Shown here: positions 1-10,400 of the stretch, piece by piece | How positions within the stretch are numbered: the stretch's first letter is position 1 | How the letters are laid out: each line of letters starts with the position of its first letter | Assembly (NCBI RefSeq): GCF_009883635.2 | Contig: NZ_CP026115.2 | Location: 1,054,001 to 1,118,000, forward strand | Length of the DNA stretch: 64,000 bases | Reading direction: 5' to 3' | Source of the DNA: Pseudomonas putida | GTDB lineage: Bacteria; Pseudomonadota; Gammaproteobacteria; Pseudomonadales; Pseudomonadaceae | Notes under the pieces: generated by a model | The model's input: the letters and a program-made list of their open reading frames with translations, nothing else | Database searches by the model: none | Told to the model about the DNA's origin: nothing | Translations under genes and position numbers: made by a program

Positions 1-90
1 GGCCCGGCCACGCAGATTCTCATCGACCTGCTGCGCAACTTCGACACCGCGCCACTGGACGTGCCCTTCGCAGCCCCCCCACAAGCCTGA
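1..90 (+). CDS. C-terminal fragment of a gene cut by the window edge
   Basis: An open frame runs in from the left edge and ends at the TGA at 88-90. It gives about 29 residues, including ILIDLLRNFD and a proline/alanine-rich tail. Its stop overlaps the GAGAGGA ribosome-binding site of the next gene, 13 nt ahead of that ATG, so the two are probably co-transcribed. Too little is present to name the family. Confidence 0.5.
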   Translation, partial: GPATQILIDLLRNFDTAPLDVPFAAPPQA

Positions 91-103
91 GAGGACCGCG
101 CCC

Positions 104-916
104 ATGGCCTATTTCGAACATGAAGGATGCTCGCTGCATTATCAGGAATACGGCCAGGGCGAACCCCTGGTGCTGCTGCACGGCCTGGGCTCCAGCAGCC
201 AGGACTGGGAGCTGCAGGTACCCGAGCTGAGCCGCCACTATCGGGTGATTGTCATGGACATCCGCGGTCACGGCCGCTCCGACAAGCCCCGCGACGGTTA
301 CCAGATCGCCACCTTCAGCGAAGACCTGCTGGCCCTGCTCGAGCACCTGCAGACCGGCCCGGTGCACTTCGTCGGCCTGTCCATGGGCGGCATGGTCGGG
401 TTTCAGTTCGCCGTGGACCACCCGCAATGGCTGCGCAGCCTGTGCATCGTCAACAGCGCCCCCGAGGTCAAGCGCCGCACCCGCAGCGACTGGCTGTGGT
501 GGCTCAAGCGCTGGGGCCTGGCGCGCATCCTCAGCGTCGAGACGGTCGGCCTGGGCCTGGCCGCGCGGTTGTTCCCCAAGCCGGGGCAGGCCGAGCTGCG
601 CAAGAAGATGGCCGAACGCTGGGCACGCAACGACAAGCGCGCCTACCTCAAGAGTTTCGACGCCATCGTCGACTGGGGCGTGCAGGAACGCATCGGGCAG
701 ATTCGCTGTCCCACGCTGGTGATTGCCGCCGACCACGATTACACCCCGATACACCTCAAAGAGCGCTACGTCGCCCTGATGCCCCATGCCAGGCTGGTGG
801 TCATCGACGATTCCCGGCACGCTACACCCCTCGATCAACCCGAGGTCTTCAACCAGACCCTGCTGCAGTTCCTCGCAGCCGCTTCCACCTCTCAAGGATC
901 ATTGAGCCCATGCTGA
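104..916 (+). CDS. alpha/beta-fold hydrolase
   Basis: A 270-residue alpha/beta hydrolase. The oxyanion-hole motif LLHGLG lies near residues 24-29, the nucleophile elbow GLSMGG places the catalytic serine at residue 93, and a late Asp (AADHDY, near 210) and His (DSRHATP, near 238) complete the expected triad. The length is normal for the family. The ATG at 104 follows a GAGAGGA site. Its stop TGA at 914-916 overlaps the first codons of the downstream cyclophilin gene by 7 bp, so the two are translationally coupled. The substrate is unknown; sequence style resembles small esterases and enol-lactonases. No signal peptide is seen, so it is predicted cytoplasmic. Confidence 0.88.
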   Translation: MAYFEHEGCSLHYQEYGQGEPLVLLHGLGSSSQDWELQVPELSRHYRVIVMDIRGHGRSDKPRDGYQIATFSEDLLALLEHLQTGPVHFVGLSMGGMVGFQFAVDHPQWLRSLCIVNSAPEVKRRTRSDWLWWLKRWGLARILSVETVGLGLAARLFPKPGQAELRKKMAERWARNDKRAYLKSFDAIVDWGVQERIGQIRCPTLVIAADHDYTPIHLKERYVALMPHARLVVIDDSRHATPLDQPEVFNQTLLQFLAAASTSQGSLSPC

Positions 917-1467
917 AAAAACTCCTGCTCACCGCCTGCTCGGTCGCCTTCACCACCAGCGTCATGGCCTCCGACAAGACCCCGCACGTTCTGCTGGACA
1001 CCAGCTTCGGCCAGGTTGAAATCGAGCTCAACGCCGAGAAGGCACCGGTCAGCACCAAGAATTTCCTGCAGTACGTCGACAGCGGCTTCTACAACAACAC
1101 CATCTTCCACCGCGTGATCCCGGGCTTCATGGTCCAGGGCGGCGGTTTCACTGAGCAGATGGTGCAGAAAGACACCAAGGACCCGATCAAGAACGAGGCC
1201 AGCAACGGCCTGCAGAACACCCGCGGCACCCTGTCGATGGCGCGCACCTCCAACCCGAACTCGGCCACCAGCCAGTTCTTCATCAACGTGGCCGACAACG
1301 ACTTCCTCAACCCGGGCCGCGACGCCGGTTACGCCGTGTTCGGCAAAGTGACCAAGGGCATGGAAGTGGTCGACCAGATCGTCAACTCGCCAACCACCGT
1401 GAAGAAGGGCATGCGCGACGTGCCGACCGACCCGGTGTTCATCAAGTCCGCCAAACGCATCGACTGA
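910..1467 (+). CDS. ppiA: periplasmic peptidyl-prolyl cis-trans isomerase, cyclophilin type
   Basis: A 185-residue cyclophilin. It starts with a typical signal peptide ([14 protein letters not shown], likely cut after the alanine of VMA at about residue 21), followed by a mature domain with [13 protein letters not shown] (near residues 68-80), the [17 protein letters not shown] active-site segment, and [15 protein letters not shown]. These are the hallmarks of bacterial PpiA, which speeds proline isomerisation during protein folding in the periplasm. The ATG at 910 lies inside the end of the hydrolase gene (7-bp overlap). A longer upstream frame exists but lacks a signal peptide and is the shadow of the hydrolase gene. 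Confidence 0.93.
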   Translation: MLKKLLLTACSVAFTTSVMASDKTPHVLLDTSFGQVEIELNAEKAPVSTKNFLQYVDSGFYNNTIFHRVIPGFMVQGGGFTEQMVQKDTKDPIKNEASNGLQNTRGTLSMARTSNPNSATSQFFINVADNDFLNPGRDAGYAVFGKVTKGMEVVDQIVNSPTTVKKGMRDVPTDPVFIKSAKRID

Positions 1468-1529
1468 CCGCCGGTTTCACAGGGACGTGAAACCTTCCGG
1501 GGTCGGGTAGCACAGGAGTCTTGTCACCC

Positions 1530-3362
1530 ATGCTGTACCGCCGTTTCGAGCAACTGATCGACATCTTCCGCGACGCGCCCAGCGAGTCGCCGCCCGGCCA
1601 GGTCTGGCCGTTCTACCTGTACTACCTGCGCCAGGTGTGGCCGAGCTTTCTCGCCCTGCTGGTGGTGGGCCTGTTCGCCTCGCTGATCGAGGTGGCGATG
1701 TTCAGCTACCTGAGCCGCATCATCGACCTGGCCCAGGGTACGCCCAACGTCAACTTCTTCAGTGAACACAGCGGCGAGCTGATCTGGATGCTGGTGGTGA
1801 TCCTGCTGCTGCGGCCGGTGTTCTTCGGCCTGCACGACCTGCTGGTGCACCAGACCATCAACCCCGGCATGACCAGCTTGATCCGCTGGCAGAACCACAC
1901 CTATGTGCTCAAGCAGAGCCTGAATTTCTTCCAGAGCGACTTCGCCGGGCGCATCGCCCAGCGCATCATGCAAACCGGCAACTCGCTGCGCGACTCTGCA
2001 GTGCAGGCGGTGGATGCGCTGTGGCATGTGCTGATCTACGCCATCACCTCGCTGGTGCTGTTCGCCGAGGCCGACTGGCGCTTGATGCTGCCGCTGCTGG
2101 TGTGGATCATCGGCTATATCGCCGCGCTGTACTACTTCGTGCCGCGGGTTAAGGAGCGTTCGGTGATTTCCTCCGACGCCCGCTCCAAGCTGATGGGGCG
2201 GATCGTCGATGGCTACACCAACATCGCCACCCTCAAGCTGTTCGCCCACACCGACTATGAACAGCAGTACGCCCGCGAAGCTATCCGTGAACAGACCGAG
2301 AAAACCCAGCTGGCCTCGCGCGTGGTCACCAGCATGGACGTGGTCATCACCACCCTCAACGGCCTGTTGGTGGTCACCACCACGGGTCTGGCGCTGTGGC
2401 TGTGGAGCCAGTCGCTGATCACCGTCGGTGCCATCGCCCTGGCCACCGGCCTGGTGATCCGCATCGTCAACATGTCCGGCTGGATCATGTGGGTGGTCAA
2501 CGGCATCTTCGAGAACATCGGCATGGTCCAGGACGGCCTGCAGACCATTGCCCAGCCGGTCACCGTCACCGACAAGCCCCAGGCGCCACCCCTGAAGGTC
2601 AGCCGTGGCGCCGTGCGTTTTGACGACGTGGACTTCCACTATGGCAAGGCCGCCAACGTGATCGAAGGGCTCAACCTGGACATCCGCCCGGGCGAGAAGA
2701 TCGGCCTGATCGGCCCATCCGGCGCCGGCAAGTCGACCCTGGTCAACCTGCTGCTGCGCCTGTACGACGTGCAGGGCGGGCGCATCCTGATCGACGGCCA
2801 GGACATCGCCGAGGTCAGCCAGGCCAGCCTGCGTGCGCAGATCGGCATGATCACCCAGGACACCTCGCTGCTGCACCGTTCGATCCGCGACAACCTGCTG
2901 TATGGCCGCCCCGGCGCCAGTGACGCGGCGCTGCACGAAGCCGTACGCCGGGCGCGGGCCGACGAGTTCATCCCGCAGTTGTCAGATGCCCAGGGCCGCA
3001 CCGGCTTCGATGCCCATGTCGGCGAGCGCGGCGTGAAACTGTCGGGCGGCCAGCGTCAGCGCATCGCGATTGCCCGGGTGCTGCTGAAGAATGCGCCGAT
3101 CCTGATCATGGACGAAGCCACTTCGGCGCTGGACTCGGAGGTCGAGGCGGCCATTCAGGAAAGCCTGGAGACCTTGATGCAGGGCAAGACGGTGATCGCC
3201 ATTGCCCACCGGTTGTCCACCATTGCCCGGATGGACCGCCTGGTGGTGCTGGACAAGGGGCGGATCGTCGAGAGTGGCAGCCACAGCGAGCTGCTGGAAC
3301 AGCGGGGGTTGTATGCCCGGCTATGGCATCACCAGACCGGGGGGTTTGTCGGGGTCGACTGA
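1530..3362 (+). CDS. ABC exporter, fused transmembrane and ATPase domains
   Basis: A half-transporter of about 610 residues of the MsbA/type IV exporter type. The N-terminal half has about six membrane helices. The C-terminal half carries Walker A GPSGAGKST, the signature LSGGQRQR, Walker B ILIMDEATSALD and the H-loop histidine (AIAHRLS). ATG 1530 (MLYRRFEQL) is chosen over an in-frame TTG at 1521, which lies only 3 nt after the AGGAG at 1513-1517; the ATG has a long spacing of 12 nt, so the start is not certain. The substrate is not evident. It stands alone, 62 nt after ppiA, and ends just before a strong palindrome shared with the convergent gene. Confidence 0.92.
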   Translation: MLYRRFEQLIDIFRDAPSESPPGQVWPFYLYYLRQVWPSFLALLVVGLFASLIEVAMFSYLSRIIDLAQGTPNVNFFSEHSGELIWMLVVILLLRPVFFGLHDLLVHQTINPGMTSLIRWQNHTYVLKQSLNFFQSDFAGRIAQRIMQTGNSLRDSAVQAVDALWHVLIYAITSLVLFAEADWRLMLPLLVWIIGYIAALYYFVPRVKERSVISSDARSKLMGRIVDGYTNIATLKLFAHTDYEQQYAREAIREQTEKTQLASRVVTSMDVVITTLNGLLVVTTTGLALWLWSQSLITVGAIALATGLVIRIVNMSGWIMWVVNGIFENIGMVQDGLQTIAQPVTVTDKPQAPPLKVSRGAVRFDDVDFHYGKAANVIEGLNLDIRPGEKIGLIGPSGAGKSTLVNLLLRLYDVQGGRILIDGQDIAEVSQASLRAQIGMITQDTSLLHRSIRDNLLYGRPGASDAALHEAVRRARADEFIPQLSDAQGRTGFDAHVGERGVKLSGGQRQRIAIARVLLKNAPILIMDEATSALDSEVEAAIQESLETLMQGKTVIAIAHRLSTIARMDRLVVLDKGRIVESGSHSELLEQRGLYARLWHHQTGGFVGVD

Positions 3363-3364
3363 GT

Positions 3365-3417
3365 CCTGTTCCGGCCTCTTCGCGGGGCAGCTTGCCCCGC
3401 GAAGAGGCCGGAACAGG
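3365..3417. terminator. perfect palindrome, probable bidirectional terminator (REP-derived)
   Basis: Two perfect 25-nt arms (3365-3389 and 3393-3417) separated by 3 nt, lying between two convergent genes. The arms contain GCCTCTTCGCGGGGCA, the core of P. putida REP palindromes. The position supports transcription termination for both strands; there is no long T tract. Confidence 0.75.
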
Positions 3418-3424
3418 AAACATC

Positions 3425-4609
3425 TCAATCCTTGCGGTAAGGCAGCATCTGCCTTGCCTCCTCGGCATACCCCCGCACCCCTTCCCGCTCCTGCTGCAGA
3501 AAATCCTCCACCGCCCGCCTCAACCCCGGATGCAGCAGGTAATGCCACGAGCGCGTCAGCACCGGCTCGAACCCGCGAATCAGCTTGTGTTCGCCCTGCG
3601 CCCCGGCATCGAAACGCTGCAACCCTTCGGCAATCGCAAAGTCCATGCCCTGGTAGAAGCAGGTTTCGAAATGCAGCCGGTCGAACTCATCGAGGCAGCC
3701 CCAGTAACGGCCAAACAGGCTGTCGCCACCGACCAGGCTCAAGGCCATGGCCACATCACGCCCGCCCTGGCGCGCCATCACCACGCGCACCGCCTCGGGC
3801 ATGCGCTCGGCCAACAGGCTGAAGAACTCCCGGGTCAGATAGGGGGACCGCCTGCGCACCGCATAGGTATTGGCATAGCAGAGGAAAACAAAGTCCCACT
3901 GCGCCTCGTCCAGCTCATCGCCGCGATACCAGCGAAAATCGATGCCCTGCCCGGCCACCTGCTCACGCTCCTTGCGCATCTGCTTGCGCTTGCGTGAGCT
4001 GAGGCTGTCGAGAAAGTCCTGGAAGTCGCGATAACCGTGATTGCGCCAATGGAACTGACAACCCAGCCGCTCCATCCAGCCCGGCAAACCCGCCATCTGC
4101 GCATCCAGCTGTGAGTCGGTGAAATTGATGTGCGCCCCGGACAGCCCGGCTTTGCCCAGATACTCGGGCAATGCCTGCAGCACCAGCAGGCCATCGGCGG
4201 GGTCGGCCGCCAGCAGGCGCGGCCCGCTGACCGGGCTGAACGGCACGGCACCGAGCAGCTTGGGGTAGTAGGCGATGCCGGCGCGCTCGCAGGCATCGGC
4301 CCAACCGTGGTCGAACACGTACTCGCCATACGAATGCCATTTGCGGTACGCCGGCAGCAACGCACGCACCTGCCCGTCGCGCTCCAGCACCAGGTGTTCG
4401 GCTGCCCAGCCGGTGTTGCGGGCAACACTGCCGCTGTCTTCCATGGCACTGAGAAAAGCATGGCGCAGGAACGGTTGGCCAGGGGGGACCAGGGCATCCC
4501 AGGTCGCCGCTGGCAGGTCACGCAGATGGGCAAGGCTGTAGAGACTGGTCACGTTTTCGACTCGCTGTTCAAGGCCATCAGTATCGGCGAACAGAGGCCC
4601 GACGCTCAA
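3425..4609 (-). CDS. GNAT/FemAB-like protein (peptidogalycan biosynthesis/recognition family)
   Basis: A protein of up to 394 residues resembling the DUF482/FemX-like acyltransferase-fold family: conserved blocks PFLRHAFLSAMEDSGSV near the N terminus, KLLGAVPFSPVSGPRLL, SRKRKQMRKEREQV, and near the C terminus RYWGCLDEFDRLHFETCFYQ (exactly 20). The family is widespread in proteobacteria and its reaction is not established. The longest frame uses a TTG at 4609 with no clear ribosome-binding site. A GTG at 4552, just before TSLYSLAHL, is a plausible alternative and would give 375 residues. It is convergent with the ABC exporter. Confidence 0.8.
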   Translation of the reverse strand: MSVGPLFADTDGLEQRVENVTSLYSLAHLRDLPAATWDALVPPGQPFLRHAFLSAMEDSGSVARNTGWAAEHLVLERDGQVRALLPAYRKWHSYGEYVFDHGWADACERAGIAYYPKLLGAVPFSPVSGPRLLAADPADGLLVLQALPEYLGKAGLSGAHINFTDSQLDAQMAGLPGWMERLGCQFHWRNHGYRDFQDFLDSLSSRKRKQMRKEREQVAGQGIDFRWYRGDELDEAQWDFVFLCYANTYAVRRRSPYLTREFFSLLAERMPEAVRVVMARQGGRDVAMALSLVGGDSLFGRYWGCLDEFDRLHFETCFYQGMDFAIAEGLQRFDAGAQGEHKLIRGFEPVLTRSWHYLLHPGLRRAVEDFLQQEREGVRGYAEEARQMLPYRKD

Positions 4610-4813
4610 ATGCGGATCGGCCCGTTTCGCCTTTCATTCTCAATTACTTAACAGCAGTGCCACTAATTAGACATTATTCTGTCATTGGCCCCCGCAATAC
4701 TTGCGCCTGTTTTCCGGAACCCCAGAACCTGTCTAGTCAGGCCCTTTCCGAAGACATGCCAACATGGGGGCGGGCGCTGAGCCTCCCCAAATCTTTCAAG
4801 TAGGGAGAACCTT

Positions 4814-6058
4814 ATGCGTCTTGTTTCTACACTTACCGGAGTGAGCCTCACCGGCATGATGCTGGCTCTGAGTACTCCGGCCAGTGCTGCCGTCGACGCC
4901 AAGCTGCTCGAAATGCTCCGCGCCAATGGCTCGATCAACCAGGCGCAGTACAACGAACTGCAGGGCGACCTGGCTCAGGAAACCAAGGAAAAGGCCGCTC
5001 AGAAAGCTCAGTCCGACCGGATGAGCTCCTTCGAACAAAAAGTGGCATGGGCCGCCAAGACCCAGATCAAGGGTGATGTCCGCCTGCGTTACGAAGACGT
5101 CAACGTCGACAACCCGATCTCCCGCAGCCCCAACCAGGACCGCGAGCGCGTGCGTGCCCGCGTCGGCTTCTATAGCGAGATCAACCCGCAGGTCGATGCT
5201 GGCGTGCGTGTGGCCACCGGCAGCAGCGCTGATGCCCGCTCGACCAACCAGAGCCTGGACAACTACTTCGAGAAGAAAGCCCTGTGGGTCGACCTGGCCT
5301 ACCTCGACTGGCACCCGACTGCCGTCCCGAACCTGCACCTGATCGGCGGCAAGATGCTGCAGCCATGGGTGAGCATGGGCGACATCATCTGGGATAGCGA
5401 CATCAACCCGGAAGGCGTGGCCGTCACCTACAAGACCAACGCCGGCCCTGCCGAAGTGTTCGGCAGCATCGGCCACTACAACCTGAAGGACAACGTCGAC
5501 GGCGACGGCGTGCAGTACAAGCACGACGCCCAGCTGTATGCGGCCCAGCTGGGTACCAAGTTCAACGCGGCTGACACCGTCAAGGTCACCGTCGGTGCCA
5601 GCCTCTACGGCTACGACAACGACAAGGCCTCGGCCCTGCTGCGTTCGCTGGGTAACACCACCGACGAGTTCAACCTGGTTGAGGGCTTCGGCCAAGTCGA
5701 CTTCACCGGCTTCGCCATCCCAGTGTCGGCTTACGGCCAGTACGTGAAGAACACCGAAAGCACCGATGGTATGGACACCGCCTGGCTGGCCGGCCTGAAA
5801 TCCAAGATCGGCGCCTGGAGCCTGGACTACAACTACCGCGACGTGCAGCGTAACGGCGTAGTCAGCCTGTTCACCGACTCTGACTTCGGTAACGGCTTCA
5901 CCGGTTCGCGCGGCCACAAGTTCAAGGTCGGTTACGAAATCGACAAGAACTTCGCCCTCGGCGCGGCCTACATGATGGCAAAGACCGACTACTCCAACCT
6001 GCCGAACAGCAACGCCAGCGTAGACACCCTGCAGGTGGACCTGGAAGCCAAGTTCTAA
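4814..6058 (+). CDS. outer-membrane porin with N-terminal coiled-coil segment
   Basis: A 414-residue putative porin. It has a cleavable signal peptide (ending ASAAVDA, about residue 26), then a helical stretch (NQAQYNELQGDLAQE, charged and heptad-like, residues 35-70), then a beta-rich domain with alternating hydrophobic strands and a terminal phenylalanine (LEAKF), as outer-membrane barrels require. Phosphate-selective-type porins of Pseudomonas share the N-terminal helical layout, but the transported solute cannot be read from the sequence. A strong AGGGAGA ribosome-binding site lies ahead of ATG 4814. A rho-independent terminator follows directly. The gene is monocistronic. Confidence 0.88.
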   Translation: MRLVSTLTGVSLTGMMLALSTPASAAVDAKLLEMLRANGSINQAQYNELQGDLAQETKEKAAQKAQSDRMSSFEQKVAWAAKTQIKGDVRLRYEDVNVDNPISRSPNQDRERVRARVGFYSEINPQVDAGVRVATGSSADARSTNQSLDNYFEKKALWVDLAYLDWHPTAVPNLHLIGGKMLQPWVSMGDIIWDSDINPEGVAVTYKTNAGPAEVFGSIGHYNLKDNVDGDGVQYKHDAQLYAAQLGTKFNAADTVKVTVGASLYGYDNDKASALLRSLGNTTDEFNLVEGFGQVDFTGFAIPVSAYGQYVKNTESTDGMDTAWLAGLKSKIGAWSLDYNYRDVQRNGVVSLFTDSDFGNGFTGSRGHKFKVGYEIDKNFALGAAYMMAKTDYSNLPNSNASVDTLQVDLEAKF

Positions 6059-6084
6059 GCGACACCCTCCTCTGCTTCACTCTG

Positions 6085-6128
6085 AGGCGGGAAATGCCGA
6101 CCCCATCCGGCATTTCCCGCCTTTTTTT
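6085..6128 (+). terminator. rho-independent terminator of the porin gene
   Basis: A 15-nt stem (6085-6099 with 6108-6122; AGGCGGGAAATGCCG and its complement), a short loop, then a run of seven T's at 6122-6128, 27 nt after the porin stop codon. Confidence 0.92.
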
Positions 6129-6187
6129 GCCTGCAAAAAAGAGGGGGCCGCAAAGCGGCCCCCTCGATCTGGCAACTAACGCGACAA

Positions 6188-7309
6188 TCAACGCTTGCGC
6201 AGAATCACGCTGCCAATCGAATACCCCGCGCCGAACGAGCTCAGCACGCCCAACGACCCTGGCGCCAGATCATCCTGGTACAGGTGGAAGGCAATCACCG
6301 ACCCCGCCGAACTGGTATTGGCATATCGGTCGAGAATCACCGGTGCCTCTTCCTCGTTCACCTCACGCCCCATCAGCTTCTTGACGATCAGGTGGTTCAT
6401 GCTGAGGTTGGCCTGGTGCAGCCAGAAGCGCTTGACGTCGGAAGGCTGCAGGTTGTTCTCGCCCAGGTGCTGGCCGATCAGCTCGGCGACCATCGGGCAA
6501 ACTTCCTTGAACACCTTGCGCCCTTCCTGAACGAACAGTTTGTCACGCGCGTCGATGCCCTCTTCCGCCGCGCGGTTGAGGAAGCCGAAGTTGTTGCGGA
6601 TGTTGTTGGAGAACGCGGTCTTCAGCTTGGTGCCAAGAATGTCGAACTGGTGTGCCGAAGTGGCCAGGTCGGCACGCTCGACCAGCACTGCAGTGGCCGC
6701 GTCACCGAAGATGAAGTGGCTGTCGCGATCACGGAAGTTCAGGTGCCCGGTGCAGATCTCCGGGCTGACCACCAGCACGGCCCGGGACTGGCCCAGTTGC
6801 ACGCTGTTGGCAGCGGTCTGGATGCCGAAGGTGGCCGACGAGCAGGCCACGTTCATGTCGAAGGCGAAGCCGTCGATGCCCAGCGCCTGCTGCACTTCGA
6901 TGGCGATGGCCGGGTAAGGGCGTTGCAGGTTGGAGCAGGCGACGATCACCCCGTCGACATCTGCCGGGGTACGACCGGCGCGCTCCAGCGCCTGGCGCGC
7001 AGCGGCCACGCCCATTTCGCAGAGGATCGACTGTTCGTCGTTGGAACGCTCAGGCAGGCGCGGCTTCATGCGCTGCGGGTCGAGGATGCCGGCCTTGTCC
7101 ATGACGAAGCGGCTCTTGATGCCCGAGGCCTTTTCGATGAAGGCAGCGTCGGACACGGGGGCTGCTTCGATTTCGCCACGCTCGATGGCGGCGGCGTTGT
7201 CCTGGTTGTACTGTTGCGACCAGGCGTTGAAGGAGGCCACCAATTCTTCGTTGGAAATGCTCTGGGCCGGGGTATACAGGCCGGTGCCGCTGATCACGAC
7301 GTTATGCAC
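6188..7309 (-). CDS. beta-ketoacyl-ACP synthase III-like condensing enzyme
   Basis: A 373-residue thiolase-fold condensing enzyme of the FabH family. The catalytic cysteine is C156 (NVACSSATFG), the histidine is in WLHQANLSMNH and the asparagine in RYANTSSAGS, so the Cys-His-Asn triad is complete. It is longer than housekeeping FabH (about 320) because of an insertion near residues 20-60. The start is GTG 7309 (MHNVVISGTG), with AGAGGA 6 nt upstream; extending further upstream adds low-quality sequence. No acyl carrier protein or other fatty-acid gene adjoins it, so it is a second, stand-alone KASIII rather than the fab-operon copy. The substrate is inferred to be an acyl-CoA or acyl-ACP primer. 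Confidence 0.9.
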   Translation of the reverse strand: MHNVVISGTGLYTPAQSISNEELVASFNAWSQQYNQDNAAAIERGEIEAAPVSDAAFIEKASGIKSRFVMDKAGILDPQRMKPRLPERSNDEQSILCEMGVAAARQALERAGRTPADVDGVIVACSNLQRPYPAIAIEVQQALGIDGFAFDMNVACSSATFGIQTAANSVQLGQSRAVLVVSPEICTGHLNFRDRDSHFIFGDAATAVLVERADLATSAHQFDILGTKLKTAFSNNIRNNFGFLNRAAEEGIDARDKLFVQEGRKVFKEVCPMVAELIGQHLGENNLQPSDVKRFWLHQANLSMNHLIVKKLMGREVNEEEAPVILDRYANTSSAGSVIAFHLYQDDLAPGSLGVLSSFGAGYSIGSVILRKR

Positions 7310-7394
7310 GATCGATCCTCTGCTCAAAGGCCATCGCCACGGGGCGCTGGCTGGGAATATGACAGAATAATGGCACTTTAGTACCAATTTTACG

Positions 7395-7456
7395 GCGAGG
7401 GCTGCGCCCTCGATCGCGGGCAAGCCCGCTCCCACAAGGGCCGCAAAGCGGCCCAA
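7395..7456. repeat. hairpin cluster containing a REP half-site after hrpA
   Basis: Three adjacent palindromes: CGAGGGCTGCGCCCTCG, a REP core GCGGGCAAGCCCGCTCCCAC, and GGGCCGCAAAGCGGCCC. They lie between the 3' end of hrpA and the 5' end of the KASIII gene (both on the minus strand) and may slow or stop hrpA transcription. Confidence 0.6.
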
Positions 7457-7487
7457 ATTGCGTCAATATTGCCACATCTGCGGAAGT

Positions 7488-10400
7488 TTATCCCTCCACC
7501 TGGCTCCACTGTTTGCTCAATCTCTTGTCGGAAATAGGCATCTTGGTGCCCAGCTGCTGGGCAAACAACGACACCCGATACTCCTCCAGCAACCAGCGGT
7601 ACAAAGTCAGCTGCTCATCACGCTTGCCTTCCTGGGCATGCTTGTCGGCCCGCGCCTTGTACTGCGCCCACAGGTTGCCCAGCTCGCCGCTCCACACGCG
7701 GTCCTTCTGCACCTGGGTGCCAAGCTTCTCCAGGCGCAGTTCCACCGCCTTGAGGTAACGCGGCAATTCCTTGAACCAAACGGCAGGGGTCTCGCGCACG
7801 AAGCCCGGATAGACCAGGTTGGCCAGCTGCTGCTTGATGTCGTTCAGCGCCACCGCCTGGCTCAGGTCGATCTTGCCCTTGAAGCGCTTCTGCAAACCGT
7901 GCCACAGCTTCAGCACTTCCAACGTCTGGCGGGCCAGGCGTTCGGCATGCTCGGCCCAGCTGCCACGCTTGCGCTCGGCCAGCCCGGCCAAGGCTGCACC
8001 GTCACGCGGCAACGTGGCTTCGCCGTCGAGGATGCAACTGTCCAGGCTGGCCAGCAGGATGTCCTCGACCAGTGCCTCGATCCGGCCCAGCTCACGGTAC
8101 AGCAGGCCCAGCTCGGTCAAGCCCGGCAGCTTGCCACGCAGGAACTTGGCAGGCTCCGCCAACTGCTGCAGCAACAGGCGCTGCAAGGCACGACGGTGCT
8201 GGAACTCGGCTTCGGCCTGGGTCGAGAAACGCCCTTCGCGCACGGTGCCGTTTTCTTCCACCAGCGCCGGGTACACGGTCATCGACAGGCCGGCGATCTT
8301 CTGCTGGGCGGTCTGCTTGACCTCGCTGAAGGCCTTGGCCTGCACCGGCTGCTCGCTCTTCTCGGTACGCGGCACGGCCAACGCCGCCTGGCTGGCGGCA
8401 GCAAAGCGGGCGGTCAGCTCGGCCAGATCGCGGCCTTCGCCGAGAAACTTGCCCTGGCCATCGACCACTTCGATGTTCATGCGCAGGTGGCCTTCGACCA
8501 GGTTGACCGACTCGGCCCAGGCCTCATCGGAAACCCGTGCGCCGGTCATGCGCAGCAACTCCTGGCCCAGGGCCTGGGGCAGCGCGCCCTGGCCGAAGGT
8601 CATGCGCGCCAGCGAGGCCTTGACGAAGTCCGGCACCGGCACGAAGTTCTTGCGCAGCGCCTTGGGCAGGTTGCGCACCAGGGCTACGCACTTGGCCTCC
8701 AGCAGGCCCGGCACCAACCACTCCAGGCGCTCGCCAGGCAGGTTCGGCAACAGCGGCGCCGGCACCCGCACGGTCACGCCGTCACGCGGGTGACCCGGCT
8801 CGAAGTGGTAGGTCAGCGGCAGGCGCAGTTCACCGACCTGCATGCTGTCCGGGTACTGCGCGGCGGTGACTTCGCTGGCCTCACGGGCCAGCACGTCTTC
8901 CTCGCGCATGATCAGCAGGTTCGGGTCCTTCTGGCTGGTCATGCGGTACCAGGCATCGAAGGTCGCGGTCTGATGGATCTCCGCCGGCAAGCGTGCTTCG
9001 TAGAAGGCGTACAGGGTTTCTTCATCGGCGAGAATATCGCGCCGACGGGCCTTGGCCTCCAGTTCATCGAGCTCTTCGAGCAGGCGCTTGTTCGCGGCCA
9101 GGCATTTGGCCTTCGACTGGATTTCACCACCGACCAGGCCTTCGCGAATGAACAGCTCACGCGAGGTGACCGGGTCGATCGGGCCAAAGTGCACCGGGCG
9201 GCGACCAACCAGGATCAAGCCGTACAGAGTGATCTGCTCATAGGCCACCACCTGCCCGCGCTTCTTCTCCCAGTGCGGCTCGAAGTGGTTCTTCTTGATC
9301 AGGTGGGTCGCCAACGGCTCGATCCAGTCAGGCTCGATCTTGGCGACCATGCGCGCATACAGCTTGGTGGTTTCCACCAGCTCGGCGGCCATCACCCACT
9401 GCGGGCGCTTGCGGCCAATGCCCGAAGACGGATGCACCCAGAAGCGCCGCTGGCGGGCCCCCTGGTAATCGCCTTCCTCGGTCTTCTGGCCGATCTGGCT
9501 GAGCAGGCCGCTGAGGATCGCCTTGTGCACCTTTTGATAGTCGGACGGCTCTTTGTTGATCGTCAGTTGCAGCTCGCGGCAGATCAGCGACAACTGGCGA
9601 TGGGCATCGCGCCATTCGCGCAGGCGAAGATAGTTCAGGAAGTTCTTGCGGCACCAGTTGCGCAGCGGGCTGGCCGTCAGCGCCTGGCGCTGCTCTTCGA
9701 AGCCCCGCCACAGATTGACCAGCGCGGCGAAGTCGGTATCGGCATCCTTCCACTGCGCATGGGCCTGGTCGGCAGCCTGCTGGCGCTCCGGCGGGCGCTC
9801 GCGTGGGTCCTGCACCGACAGCGCGCTGGTGACGATCAGCACCTCCTGCAGGCTGCCCTGACGGGCGCCCTCAAGCAGCATGCGGCCCAGCCGCGGATCG
9901 ATCGGCAGGCGCGCCAGCTGGCGGCCGATCGGCGTCAGCTGGTTCTCGCGGTTGACCGCCGAGAGTTCCTGCAACAGGTTGAAGCCGTCGCTGATGGCCT
10001 TGCCATCCGGCGGCTCGATGAACGGGAAGGCGTCGATCGAGCCCAGGCGCAGGTGCAGCATCTGCAGGATCACCGCCGCCAGGTTGGTGCGCAGGATCTC
10101 AGGGTCGGTAAAGGCCGGGCGGCCATTGAAGTCTTCTTCGCTGTACAGCCGGATGCAAATACCCGGCTCGACCCGGCCACAGCGGCCCTTGCGCTGGTTG
10201 GCACTGGCCTGGGACACGGCTTCGATCGGCAAACGCTGGACCTTGGCGCGGTAGCTGTAACGGCTGATGCGCGCGGTACCGGTGTCGATTACATAACGGA
10301 TGCCCGGCACGGTCAGCGAGGTTTCCGCAACGTTGGTGGCGAGCACCACGCGGCGCCCGGTGTGCGACTGGAAGATGCGCTGCTGCTCGGCCGGCGACAG

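Noticed and set aside
127..909. Upstream extension of the cyclophilin frame
   Set aside because: It overlaps the alpha/beta hydrolase in another frame and hides the signal peptide; the real start is 910.
1524..2936. 470-codon minus-strand frame
   Set aside because: Antisense of the ABC exporter.
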